Assembly (NCBI GenBank): GCA_965219035.1
Contig: CBDCMR010000004.1
Span: 1,178,001 to 1,242,000, forward strand
Source: CBDCKN01 sp965219035
Lineage (GTDB): Bacteria; Gemmatimonadota; Gemmatimonadetes; Longimicrobiales; Gaopeijiaceae
Length of the DNA: 64,000 bases
Direction of reading: 5' to 3'
This document shows positions 24,948 to 32,778 of this stretch, piece by piece. Every line of letters starts with the position of its first letter. Position 1 is the first letter of the stretch. The notes beneath the pieces were generated by a model. It was not told where the DNA came from. It did not search any database and saw nothing but the letters and a program-made list of their open reading frames with translations. The translations under genes and the position numbers were made by a program.

Positions 24948-26466
24948 CGAGTAGTATCGTATTCTCTTCGCCGAACGAGCGCAGGTAGAGGAGCTTGCGC
25001 TCCTGCTCGACGTCGAGTTCCTCCCGGCGGAGCTCGTCCAGGTCCGCCTTCATCTCCTCGATGCCCGCCTCACAGCGGGAGCGGACCCCCTCTGCGATGC
25101 GGGGAGGGAACAGCCCTCCCGTCTTGAGGTCCGGGATCTGCTCCAGAGTCCGCTGCTTCGCGGAGAGCAGTCCCTCGATCCTGGCGACGCGGTCCGACAG
25201 CGGCGGGACATGTAGCCCGAACCTGCGAACAAGTGCTTCCACGGTTAGTCCCTGAGCAAGGAGCGTGAAGAGCACGGCTCCCATGACCAGCGCCACGACG
25301 ACCTCGTTCAGGTCTCCGAAGCCCGGCACCTCCATCCCTAGATCCGGAAGACTCAGAGCGATGGCCAGGGCCACGGCGCCGCGCAGGCCGCCCCAGAACA
25401 TGACGGTTTGATAACCGCGATCGATGGGGTCCGAGCCCGGGAGGCGGCCGATACCCGGGACCAGCCCGAAGATCACGATCGACCTGGAGACGAGCATGGC
25501 CAGGACGACGACGATCAGGAGCGGGGCGCTGTTCGCCAGAGCCCCCAGGTCCACGGCGAGGCCGACCATGAGGAAGATGAGGGCGTTGGCCACCATGGCC
25601 ATGTACTCCCAGAAGTGCTCCAGGTAGCCCACCACGGACGGCGAGATCTTGGCCTTCCCCCATCCTCCGATGAGCATGCCGGCCATGACGGTCGCCATCA
25701 CCCCGCTCAGGTGGAGCACCTCCTCCGCCAGGAGGAAGGACACGTAGGCCAAGACGGTGGTGAGCGTCACCTCGATGAAGGTGTCTGCTTCCACGCGGCC
25801 CAGGATCATCCCCATCAGGAGAGCGGCTGCCCACCCGACCATCAGGCCACCGAAGAACACGAACAGGAACTGGACGCCCCCGAAGACCACGGCCTCCTTG
25901 GTGATCACACCGGCGAGCAGGATGCCCGTCAGAATTCTCGATAGCACGATGGCCGTGGCGTCGTTGAAAAGGCTTTCGCCCTCCACGAGGATCGTGAGCC
26001 TCTTGGGTGCCCCGAGCTGGCGGAAGAGCGAGATCACCGACACGGGATCGGTGGCGCTCAGGATCGACCCCAGGAGTAGCGCCTCGAGCCAGCCGAATGG
26101 CGTGGCCGCCACCATGATGGCCGCGATGAGACCGGTGGAGATGAGGAGGCCGGGAACGGCAAGCGTCAGGACCGCCGTGAGATTCTCACGGAGCGCTCGT
26201 GCCTCGAGGTTGAAGGCCGATTCGAAGATCAGCGTAGGTAGGAAGACGAAGAACGCGATCTCCGGGGCGATCCGCAGGTTGGCGATGGGCTCGAGAACCG
26301 CACCACCGAAGTGGGCGAGCTGGGCCAAAGCGATCCCCGTGACCACCAGCGCCACCGTGAACGGGACTTTGAGGCGCTTCGAGATCGCCATCACGCCGGC
26401 CGCGACGAGCAGGAGACCGACGGTGGCACCGACGATCTCGATTACGTGATGGCCGGATTCCTCCAC
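24820..26466 (-). CDS. Na+/H+ antiporter, NhaP/CPA1 type (membrane part)
   Basis: 12-helix cation/proton exchanger. Seen: FVFLPTLIFESAFNLEA, GSILSATDPVSVISLFRQLGAPKRL with the ATDP motif, EGESLFNDATAIVLSR with the FND motif, and FWGGLRGAVALAIALSLP. After the last helix a soluble tail begins (DRVARIEGLLSAKQRTLEQ) and loses sense after RSFGEENTI, where the frame shifts. The last 30 codons (SRASHGADLPQPR...) are not native. The GTG at 26466 is chosen: it is one base past the stop of the K+ channel gene and begins VEESGHHVIEIV. The unit implies joint Na+/K+ homeostasis. Confidence 0.85.
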   Translation of the reverse strand: MEESGHHVIEIVGATVGLLLVAAGVMAISKRLKVPFTVALVVTGIALAQLAHFGGAVLEPIANLRIAPEIAFFVFLPTLIFESAFNLEARALRENLTAVLTLAVPGLLISTGLIAAIMVAATPFGWLEALLLGSILSATDPVSVISLFRQLGAPKRLTILVEGESLFNDATAIVLSRILTGILLAGVITKEAVVFGGVQFLFVFFGGLMVGWAAALLMGMILGRVEADTFIEVTLTTVLAYVSFLLAEEVLHLSGVMATVMAGMLIGGWGKAKISPSVVGYLEHFWEYMAMVANALIFLMVGLAVDLGALANSAPLLIVVVLAMLVSRSIVIFGLVPGIGRLPGSDPIDRGYQTVMFWGGLRGAVALAIALSLPDLGMEVPGFGDLNEVVVALVMGAVLFTLLAQGLTVEALVRRFGLHVPPLSDRVARIEGLLSAKQRTLEQIPDLKTGGLFPPRIAEGVRSRCEAGIEEMKADLDELRREELDVEQERKLLYLRSFGEENTILLDVLSRASHGADLPQPRSLYRAADRGDPPRGTPSRVHAPPTHG

Positions 26467-26467
26467 G

Positions 26468-27559
26468 CTACGCCCCTGCCGGCGCGGGGTTGGAGACGAC
26501 CACTCCGCCAAGCTGATCGGACAGACCCCTCATGTCCTCTGGCGACCCGAGCAAGATGAGCACGGTCCCGGCGGTCACCTCCTGATCCTCGCCCGGGTTG
26601 TAGTGCCATTGGCCCGAGGGGCTGCGCACGGCCATGAGCAGTGCATTGGATATCTTGTCGAGCCCCAGCTCACGAACCCGCTTTCCCGCAGCAGGAGACG
26701 ACTCCGGAATCGTGATCTCGTCGATGCGCAGGTTGGCGTCACGATCACGGAGCATGACGTCCAGGAAGTTCACCACTGTGGGCCGAATGAGCTCTGAAGC
26801 CAGGCGCAGCCCTCCGATGTAGGTGGGCGATACCACCGCGTCCGCTCCAACACGTCGGATCTTGTCCTCGGAGTCGATGTCGGTGATGCGCGAGACGATG
26901 CGCATCGTCGGGTTCAGCTGGCGGGCGCTCAGGGTGATCACGACGTTTTCCTTGTCGTTGTCGGTACACGCCACGATCCCCGCGGCCCTCTCCACTCCGG
27001 CCGCGATCAGCACTTCGTCTGAAGCGGGATCACCGACGACGAGCGGGGTGTCTCCGATCTCGCTTCGCAGGTAGTCGACCTGGTCGCGCTTCTCGCAGAT
27101 CAGCACGACCTGTCTCCGGACCGACAGGAGCTCTCTGGTGGTGTAGGCAGCCGTACCTCCTGCGCCGCACACGATCAAGTGGTCCGACATGTTGCCGATG
27201 GTCTTCTCCAACTTCCGTCTCCTGAAAACGTGCCCGATATGTCCCTCGACAATGAGGGCCGTCGCGGTCGTGACAAGATAGAGCACGCCGCCCATCCCCA
27301 CGAGAATGAGCAAGACCGTGAAGATCCGCCCGCCGGGACGGGCCGTCATGTCCACGATCTCACCGAAACCCACCGTGGTGAGGGTGATGGCCGTCATGTA
27401 GAAGGCATCCACCCAGCCGACGCCCGGGTCGATGACGCGATATCCGACGATCCCCACGAGCATGACGGCGAGGATGAACAGTGCGGCGGAGCCCAGGCGA
27501 AGCCTCAGCTGTCGCAGACCCTCATCCAGTTCGGTGGGCGAGACGTCGTATACGTTCAA
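26468..27559 (-). CDS. TrkA-N-type potassium channel (two-helix pore plus RCK domains)
   Basis: 363 residues. Two membrane helices flank a pore with selectivity filter TLTTVGFGE. The cytosolic RCK part has a Rossmann NAD-binding motif (LIVCGAGGTAAYTTREL), the GDPASDEVLIAAGV segment with the acidic residue typical of RCK folds, and a TrkA-C domain near the end (EITIPESSPAAGKRVRELGL). It conducts or gates K+ in response to nucleotide ligands. It is cotranscribed with the antiporter gene, stop and start one base apart. Divergent from the AhpD-like gene. Confidence 0.92.
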   Translation of the reverse strand: MNVYDVSPTELDEGLRQLRLRLGSAALFILAVMLVGIVGYRVIDPGVGWVDAFYMTAITLTTVGFGEIVDMTARPGGRIFTVLLILVGMGGVLYLVTTATALIVEGHIGHVFRRRKLEKTIGNMSDHLIVCGAGGTAAYTTRELLSVRRQVVLICEKRDQVDYLRSEIGDTPLVVGDPASDEVLIAAGVERAAGIVACTDNDKENVVITLSARQLNPTMRIVSRITDIDSEDKIRRVGADAVVSPTYIGGLRLASELIRPTVVNFLDVMLRDRDANLRIDEITIPESSPAAGKRVRELGLDKISNALLMAVRSPSGQWHYNPGEDQEVTAGTVLILLGSPEDMRGLSDQLGGVVVSNPAPAGA

Positions 27560-27783
27560 GATCTCTTGGGAGCAGGGGGACGGGCGGGGCGATCCTGGTT
27601 GGTGCCCCGTAAATCTGCCCCCCGGATCCGCTGAAAAGCAAGGAAGTTCCCTATGTGTGTGCCCTGCGCCGGGGTATCATTGCCCCACCCCCACGACCGG
27701 GGCATGTTTCCGCACTTCGAGCGTTCCGTTGCCGAGACTTTAGTAACGGAACACCAGATCACGAGCAGAAAAGGCACCGAGCA

Positions 27784-28383
27784 TTGGCGCACATCCCCTA
27801 CGTGCCGTACGAAGAGGCGCAGGGCTCCCTCGCCGAGCTGTATCGGCGATACGGTGGCCCGGAGATGAACGTAGACAATATCATCCGGATCCACTCCCTG
27901 AATCCGCCCTCCATGGAGCACCACGTACGACTGTATGCCCACCTCATGCGGGGACCGTCGCGGCTGAGCCGGGCGCAGCGGGAGATGATCGCCGTGACGG
28001 TCTCGGCGGTGAACGAGTGCTTCTACTGAATCAACCATCACGGAGCGGGACTCCGTAGGCTCACGGAAGACCCCGAGCTGTCGAGGGCCCTCGCTCGCGA
28101 CCATCGGGGAGCCGATCTGAAGGTCGAGGACCGGGCCATGCTCGACTACTCGGTGAAGTTGACCCTAACGCCGTGGAAGGTGGGCGAGGGGGATGTCGAA
28201 CGCCTCCGCGAGGTGGGATTCGACGAAGCCGCCATTCTCGATATCTGTCAGGTGGTCTGCTACTACAATTACGTAAACCGCCTGGCCGACGGACTGGGCG
28301 TCGAACTGGAGGCCAATTGGCGGGAAGAGGACAACACCCTCACCAGGGCCGAATTCGAAGAGCAGCGAAGGGCCAGCGAATGA
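27784..28383 (+). CDS. AhpD/carboxymuconolactone-decarboxylase-like peroxidase with in-frame TGA at the CxxC site: candidate selenoprotein
   Basis: One frame of 200 codons interrupted only by TGA at 28027-28029 (codon 82). The surrounding peptide is NECFY, then TGA, then INHHGAGLRRL. AhpD uses a Glu twelve residues before the first Cys, a CxxC pair and a His four residues after the second Cys. Here Glu67, Cys79 and His86 have exactly that spacing and the TGA takes the place of the second Cys. The downstream half (MLDYSVKLTLTPWKVGEGDVERLREVGF, VVCYYNYVNRLADGLGVEL) is well conserved. TTG at 27784 (AHIPYVPYEEAQ) follows AAGG by 9 bp. Read-through as selenocysteine is supported by a hairpin at 28040. 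A nonsense mutation is the alternative, because other broken genes exist here. Confidence 0.7.
28040..28056 (+). promoter_or_regulatory. SECIS-like hairpin downstream of the in-frame TGA
   Basis: ACGGAG (28040-28045) pairs perfectly with CTCCGT (28051-28056) around the loop CGGGA. The first loop G lies 17 nt after the TGA, inside the spacing recalled for bacterial SECIS elements, which lie within the coding region close after the UGA and have a G early in the apical loop. It could be chance in GC-rich coding sequence. Confidence 0.5.
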
Positions 28384-28439
28384 TCCGGAGGCGGGGACCC
28401 GCCCCGCTGCGCCGGGGAGGGATGGTCCGGGGGACCGCG

Positions 28440-29007
28440 AGCGAGCGAGGGGGCCTGGTGGGCAACTGTGCGGAAGTGATCCCGGAGATCGCCCGCCGAG
28501 GGGTTATTCCCGACCTGCTCACGGACCAGACTTCGGCTCACGATCCACTCAACGGATACGTACCGGCCGGCCTGTCTTTGGAGGCGGCTGCGTCGCTACG
28601 TATATCCGATCCGGAGGAAGCTCGTGGCCAGCGGTGAGGTCTCGGCTCCCGTCGTCATCGGGCGCGACCATCTGGATACCGGGTCGGTTGCTTCACCCTA
28701 TCGCGAGACCGAGGCGATGCTCGACGGAAGCGATGCGGTGGCCGATTGGCCCATCCTGAACGCCCTCCTGAACACGGCGTCGGGAACGAGCTCGGTGTCG
28801 TTCCATCACGGCGGTGGCATCGGCAACTCGCTTCATGCCGGCCAGGTCCTGGTGGCCGACGGCTCGGCCGAGATGTCTGAGCGGATCCGTCGGGTACTCA
28901 CCAACGATCTCGGTATCGGCGTCGTACGACACGCCGATGCGGGCTACCAGAAGGCGGTGGAGACCGCCGAGCGAGAGGGTCTTCTTATTCCAATGCGGGA
29001 GAGCTGA
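28440..29007 (+). pseudogene. hutU: Urocanate hydratase remnant with large internal deletion
   Basis: Two pieces of a protein normally about 550 residues long. About 28440-28610 encodes GNCAEVIPEIARRGVIPD, LTDQTSAHDPLNGYVPAGLS and ISDPEE, from the middle of HutU. From 28612 in another frame comes VASGEVSAPVVIGRDHLDTG, SPYRETEAMLDGSDAVADWP, LNALLNTASG, SFHHGGGIG and HADAGYQKA, the C-terminal part ending at the native-looking stop 29007. The N-terminal half and roughly 150 residues between the pieces are missing. It cannot make active enzyme. Confidence 0.85.
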
Positions 29008-29013
29008 CAACTC

Positions 29014-30861
29014 ATGTCTCAACCGATCGTCGAGTGTGCCCCCAACTTCTCCGAAGGAAGGAACCCCGCCGTCCTGAAGGAGATCACCAACGCCATCGAG
29101 GCCGTCGCCGGCGTCCGCCTTCTTGACGTGGATCCGGGGGCCGATACCAACAGAACCGTGGTCACCTTCGTCGGTGCCCCCGATGCGGTCGAGGACGCCG
29201 CCTTCCAGTGCGTGGCCAGGGCTGCCCAGCTCATCGACATGCGGGAGCACCAGGGGGAGCATCCCAGGATGGGGGCCACCGACGTCGTGCCCTTCGTGCC
29301 GGTGTCCGGTGTGACCATGGAAGAGTGCGTCGCCATAGCTCAACGTGTCGGAAAGCGCATCGGCGAGGAGCTTGACATTCCGGTCTTCCTCTACGAACAG
29401 GCGGCTACCCGTCCGGAGCGGCAAAACCTCGCACAGGTGCGGTCCGGCGAGTACGAAAGTATGGCCGAGAAGCTCAAGGATCCGGACTGGCATCCTGACT
29501 TCGGGCCACGGGTCCTCAATCCGGGAGCGGGAGCCACCTGTGTGGGCGCCCGGGAATTCCTGATCGCGTACAACATCAACCTGAACTCCACCAACCGGCG
29601 CTACGCCAACGACATTGCCTACGCGCTCCGGGAACGGGGGCGGTGGAAGCGGGTGGGCAACACCGATCCGTTCTACTACAAGGGCGAGGTCGTGCGCTTC
29701 CCCGAGGATGGCACCTACCCCTGCGGTCCCTGCGACTTTGTGGGCGGGAGCTTCGGGGAGCTGGAGACCCACTACCGGGACGTTCACGGGGGGGATCTTC
29801 GGGCCCGCTACCAGGCCCTTGACATCGATCCCGAGGCCCCGTCCGGCCCCGTCTTCGACGACGGCCTGTTTACGGACGTAAAGGCCATCGGCTGGGTGAT
29901 CGAAGAGTACAACCGGGCTCAGATCAGCATCAACTTCACGAACTTCGAGGTGAGCCCTCCTCATGAGGTGCTGGAGGCGGCTCGGAAAGAGGCGCTCAAG
30001 AGGGGTCTGGTCATCACTGGCTCCGAGCTGATTGGCCTCATCCCCTTCGAAGCCCTGCGGCAGGCCGGAGTCTTCTATCGCAGACGGACCATGAAGTCCA
30101 CGGGCGTTCCGGTCGCTGACCTTCTGGAGACGGCCATCCAGTCCATGGGGTTGAGAGACGTCGCGCCCTTCGACGTTCGGGAGAAGGTCTTGGCGGTCCC
30201 CACCGTGGAAGGGCCCTCGGTCCTGCGTCCCACGTACGACTTCATCGACGAGGTTTCGCGGGAGACACCTGCTCCGGGCGGGGGATCGGTAGCCGCTCTG
30301 GCCGGCGCTCTCGGTGGGGCGCTGGTCTCGATGGTGGTGAACCTGTCGGTGGGGAAGGGCGAGTTCGACGATAGCTACGAGCAGCTGTGCTCCATCGCGG
30401 AAAGGGCTCAAGCCGTAAAGGACCTCCTCGTCAGAATGGTGGACGAGGACAAACAGGCCTTCGACTCCGTCCTCACGGGCATGCGCATGCCACAGGACAC
30501 CGAAGAAGAGCGGACTCTTCGTTCCGCCGCCATCCAGGAGGGCTACAAGACGGCCACGCTCGTTCCGCTCGGGACAGCCGAGGGATGCCTGGAGGCCATG
30601 AAGCTCTGTAAGGAGATGGCGGCCATGGCCACGCCCGAGATGATCAGCGACGTGGGATCGGGGGCGCTTATGGCCCATGCTGGCCTCAAGGCCGCGATCT
30701 ACAACGTGCGCATCAACCTCCCGAACATCTCGGACGAAGCGTTCGACAAGGACGTTCGAGGCAAGCTGGATAGCCTTCTGCAGGAAGCCGACGAAGCCGC
30801 GCGGGCGGTGGAGAAGTGCGTGGAGGCGGCGCTGGGGCGGCCAGGAATCACCAACGGATAG
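29014..30861 (+). CDS. Bifunctional glutamate formiminotransferase / formiminotetrahydrofolate cyclodeaminase
   Basis: 615 residues. Residues 1 to about 400 are formiminotransferase: IVECAPNFSEGRNPAVLKEI, DVDPGADTNRTVVTFVG, HPRMGATDVVPFVPV, INLTNFEV-like INFTNFEVSPPHEV. From about residue 405 comes cyclodeaminase, with ETPAPGGGSVAALAGALGGA and the helical bundle that follows. Together they move the formimino group from formiminoglutamate to folate and form methenyl-folate. Unusual: at residues 237-258 an inserted loop carries Cys237, Cys240, His253 and His258, a C2H2-like spacing. The gene is intact although hutU and hutI on either side are broken. ATG at 29014. Confidence 0.9.
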   Translation: MSQPIVECAPNFSEGRNPAVLKEITNAIEAVAGVRLLDVDPGADTNRTVVTFVGAPDAVEDAAFQCVARAAQLIDMREHQGEHPRMGATDVVPFVPVSGVTMEECVAIAQRVGKRIGEELDIPVFLYEQAATRPERQNLAQVRSGEYESMAEKLKDPDWHPDFGPRVLNPGAGATCVGAREFLIAYNINLNSTNRRYANDIAYALRERGRWKRVGNTDPFYYKGEVVRFPEDGTYPCGPCDFVGGSFGELETHYRDVHGGDLRARYQALDIDPEAPSGPVFDDGLFTDVKAIGWVIEEYNRAQISINFTNFEVSPPHEVLEAARKEALKRGLVITGSELIGLIPFEALRQAGVFYRRRTMKSTGVPVADLLETAIQSMGLRDVAPFDVREKVLAVPTVEGPSVLRPTYDFIDEVSRETPAPGGGSVAALAGALGGALVSMVVNLSVGKGEFDDSYEQLCSIAERAQAVKDLLVRMVDEDKQAFDSVLTGMRMPQDTEEERTLRSAAIQEGYKTATLVPLGTAEGCLEAMKLCKEMAAMATPEMISDVGSGALMAHAGLKAAIYNVRINLPNISDEAFDKDVRGKLDSLLQEADEAARAVEKCVEAALGRPGITNG

Positions 30862-30869
30862 GACTCTCT

Positions 30870-31404
30870 TTGGCATTCGACAGCGTTTGGCTGAATGGCC
30901 AGGTCGCCACAATGCGGAGCGGCGATGCCTACGGAGAGGTGCCTGACGGTGCCGTGGCCGTGACCGGCCGGAAGATCGAGTGGGTGGGGCGGAGGTCGCA
31001 GCTACCCGCGAGTGGTATGGGCCCTGAAACCGAGGTACACGATGCCGGGGGCGCCTGGCTGACCCCCGGGCTCATCGACTGCCATACCCATCTCGTCTTC
31101 GGAGGGGACAGGGCCGACGAGTTCGAGGCTCGCCTGCAGGGTGCCACCTATACCGAGATCGCCCGTGCCGGTGGGGGCATCCAGTCCACCGTGCGGGCGA
31201 CCCGGGAGGCGACGTCCGAGGAGCTGTAAGCCGGAGCCCTGGCAAGGGCCCGCGAGCTGTTTCTCCAGGGTGTCACCACCCTCGAGATCAAGTCCGGTTA
31301 CGGCATGGATGTCGCCACCGAGCTACTAATGCTGCGCGTCGGTGAGAGACTACCACTCACGGTCAGAACGACGCTTCTCGCTCTCCAGGCCCTCCCTCCC
31401 GGCT
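30870..31404 (+). pseudogene. hutI: Imidazolonepropionase remnant
   Basis: TTG start at 30870: AFDSVWLNGQVATM, then WLTPGLIDCHTHLVFGGDRADEFE with the metal-binding HTH motif, then GATYTEIARAGGGIQSTV. TAA at 31227-31229 interrupts the frame, but the same frame continues with ARARELFLQGVTTLEIKSGYGMD and RTTLLALQALPPG to about 31404, after which similarity ends. A complete HutI has about 410 residues, so more than half, including later metal ligands, is lost. The tail overlaps the end of a minus-strand frame. Confidence 0.85.
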
Positions 31405-32594
31405 CTCTGGGACGTGAGCCGCCCGCGAGAGTGGCCTCCTGGATAGGCACGAACCCGTGCAGGGTCCGTGATCAAAGCCGGAGGCGTGGTTGGGCCGTAG
31501 CTACCAGCCGCCTCTGGGACGCCGCACCGCGCTTCGGGACCGGCCCGAGGAGCTCCTCCTCGCGGGAGCGCTTCGGGCGGACGACGAACGAGACGGCGCC
31601 GCCCGGGGAGCAGAGCGCCTGCCAGAGCTCCGGCTCGGCGCGCGGCGAGGAGTCGCGGCTCTCGAAGGTGCCGGACGAGCCGTCCGCGTCCGCGCATCCC
31701 TGGAGCCCGAGCGCGCGAAGCTGCGCTCGAGCGTGCGTTGGTCCGCCCTTGCAGGGCGTCCGAAGGACGAGCCCTGGGCACCGTTCTCTGAGCCCCGGCA
31801 GCCCGGGTCGCTGAGGCACGAGTCGTCGGTGCCTGCACCCGACCGGCCGTCGCCCTCCGCTGGGGCGAGCGTGCGGCCGTAGTGGTCGCTGCACGCCGTG
31901 CGGCGGTCCTCGCGCTGGGCGCTGTAGTCCCCGCCCGATTGTCGGCCGCCCGTCTAACCGGAGTGGCCCGTGGCGACTCTTTGTAGCCCAGCCCCGAGCC
32001 ATAGAGGGCCGACCCGGCACCTCCGTACCGTCCGGGTAGGACCCTTGGCCGAACACCCACGTAGGTCGGCAGGACGCGACCTCTGTAGTGGGAGCCGTAG
32101 TAGCCGCTCCCATACCCATAGTCGAACCAGTTATACGGGTAGAGACTTCCGAAGCTCAGGTGGATGCCCCCACCCCAGTGACCGTACCCCCAGCCGTATC
32201 CCCAATAGGCGGGGTAGTAGGGGTAGTAGTGGTGCCAGGGAAGGTATCCGTAGGACAGGCGCACGGATCGGCGACCGTGATAGTCTCCGTAATAACCCCA
32301 ATCGTCGTAATAGCCAGGATCGTAGTAGCTGTGATAGCTGGGATCGTAGTAGCTGTATCGGCAGGGGTAGGCGTACCAGTCGTAGTAGGTGTAGTCCCAG
32401 CACGGATCGTGGTACTCGATATCGTACCAGGAACCCACGCTCGAATAGGACAGCCCCACTCGCAAGCCCACACCGTGGGTGCCGACGCCTAGCGAGAAGG
32501 AGAAATCGCTCCAGGAATACTGTCCAGCCGCCGCGTCGGGACGCCAAACGAGGGCGAAGCCGAGTATCAGAGCCGTTCCGATCAGCCTGCGCAC
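31350..32594 (-). CDS. Secreted Tyr/Gly/Trp/His-rich protein with Ala/Arg/Ser-rich tail
   Basis: Signal peptide RRLIGTALILGFALVWRPDAAAGQ after a GTG start at 32594, which has a strong AAGGAGG 5 bp upstream. The next 150 residues are dominated by Tyr, Gly, Trp, His and Asp in irregular repeats (WDYTYYDWYAYPCRYSYYDP, YYDDWGYYGDYHGRRS, YLPWHHYYPYYPAYWGYGWG). The tail is rich in Ala, Arg, Thr and Pro. Near 31700 the tail composition carries on better in another frame (PSRAATPRRAPSRSS...) that stops at 31501. The frame given here runs on to 31350 across hutI relics. A one-base indel near 31700 is likely. Function unknown; adhesive or wall-associated roles are only guesses. Confidence 0.6.
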   Translation of the reverse strand: MRRLIGTALILGFALVWRPDAAAGQYSWSDFSFSLGVGTHGVGLRVGLSYSSVGSWYDIEYHDPCWDYTYYDWYAYPCRYSYYDPSYHSYYDPGYYDDWGYYGDYHGRRSVRLSYGYLPWHHYYPYYPAYWGYGWGYGHWGGGIHLSFGSLYPYNWFDYGYGSGYYGSHYRGRVLPTYVGVRPRVLPGRYGGAGSALYGSGLGYKESPRATPVRRAADNRAGTTAPSARTAARRAATTTAARSPQRRATAGRVQAPTTRASATRAAGAQRTVPRARPSDALQGRTNARSSAASRARAPGMRGRGRLVRHLREPRLLAARRAGALAGALLPGRRRLVRRPPEALPRGGAPRAGPEARCGVPEAAGSYGPTTPPALITDPARVRAYPGGHSRGRLTSQRAGREGLESEKRRSDREW

Positions 32595-32778
32595 GTGTGC
32601 CTCCTTGGAAGATCTCGCTTCCATACCGTGCACGGGCCGTGCCACGGACGAGATCCCCTGAAATCCCTCTATATAAGCTAGGTCCGGCCGGTAGCGCCGC
32701 AAAGGCCGGCGCCAGATGTCCCCGGCGGAGGACAAGTGGAAACCCGGTGTAGGACAGGTTGAGCGACCTATGGTCAGC

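Noticed and set aside
31227..31229. Recoding of the in-frame stop in hutI
   Set aside because: It is TAA, not a Sec or Pyl codon, and the gene is truncated downstream anyway.
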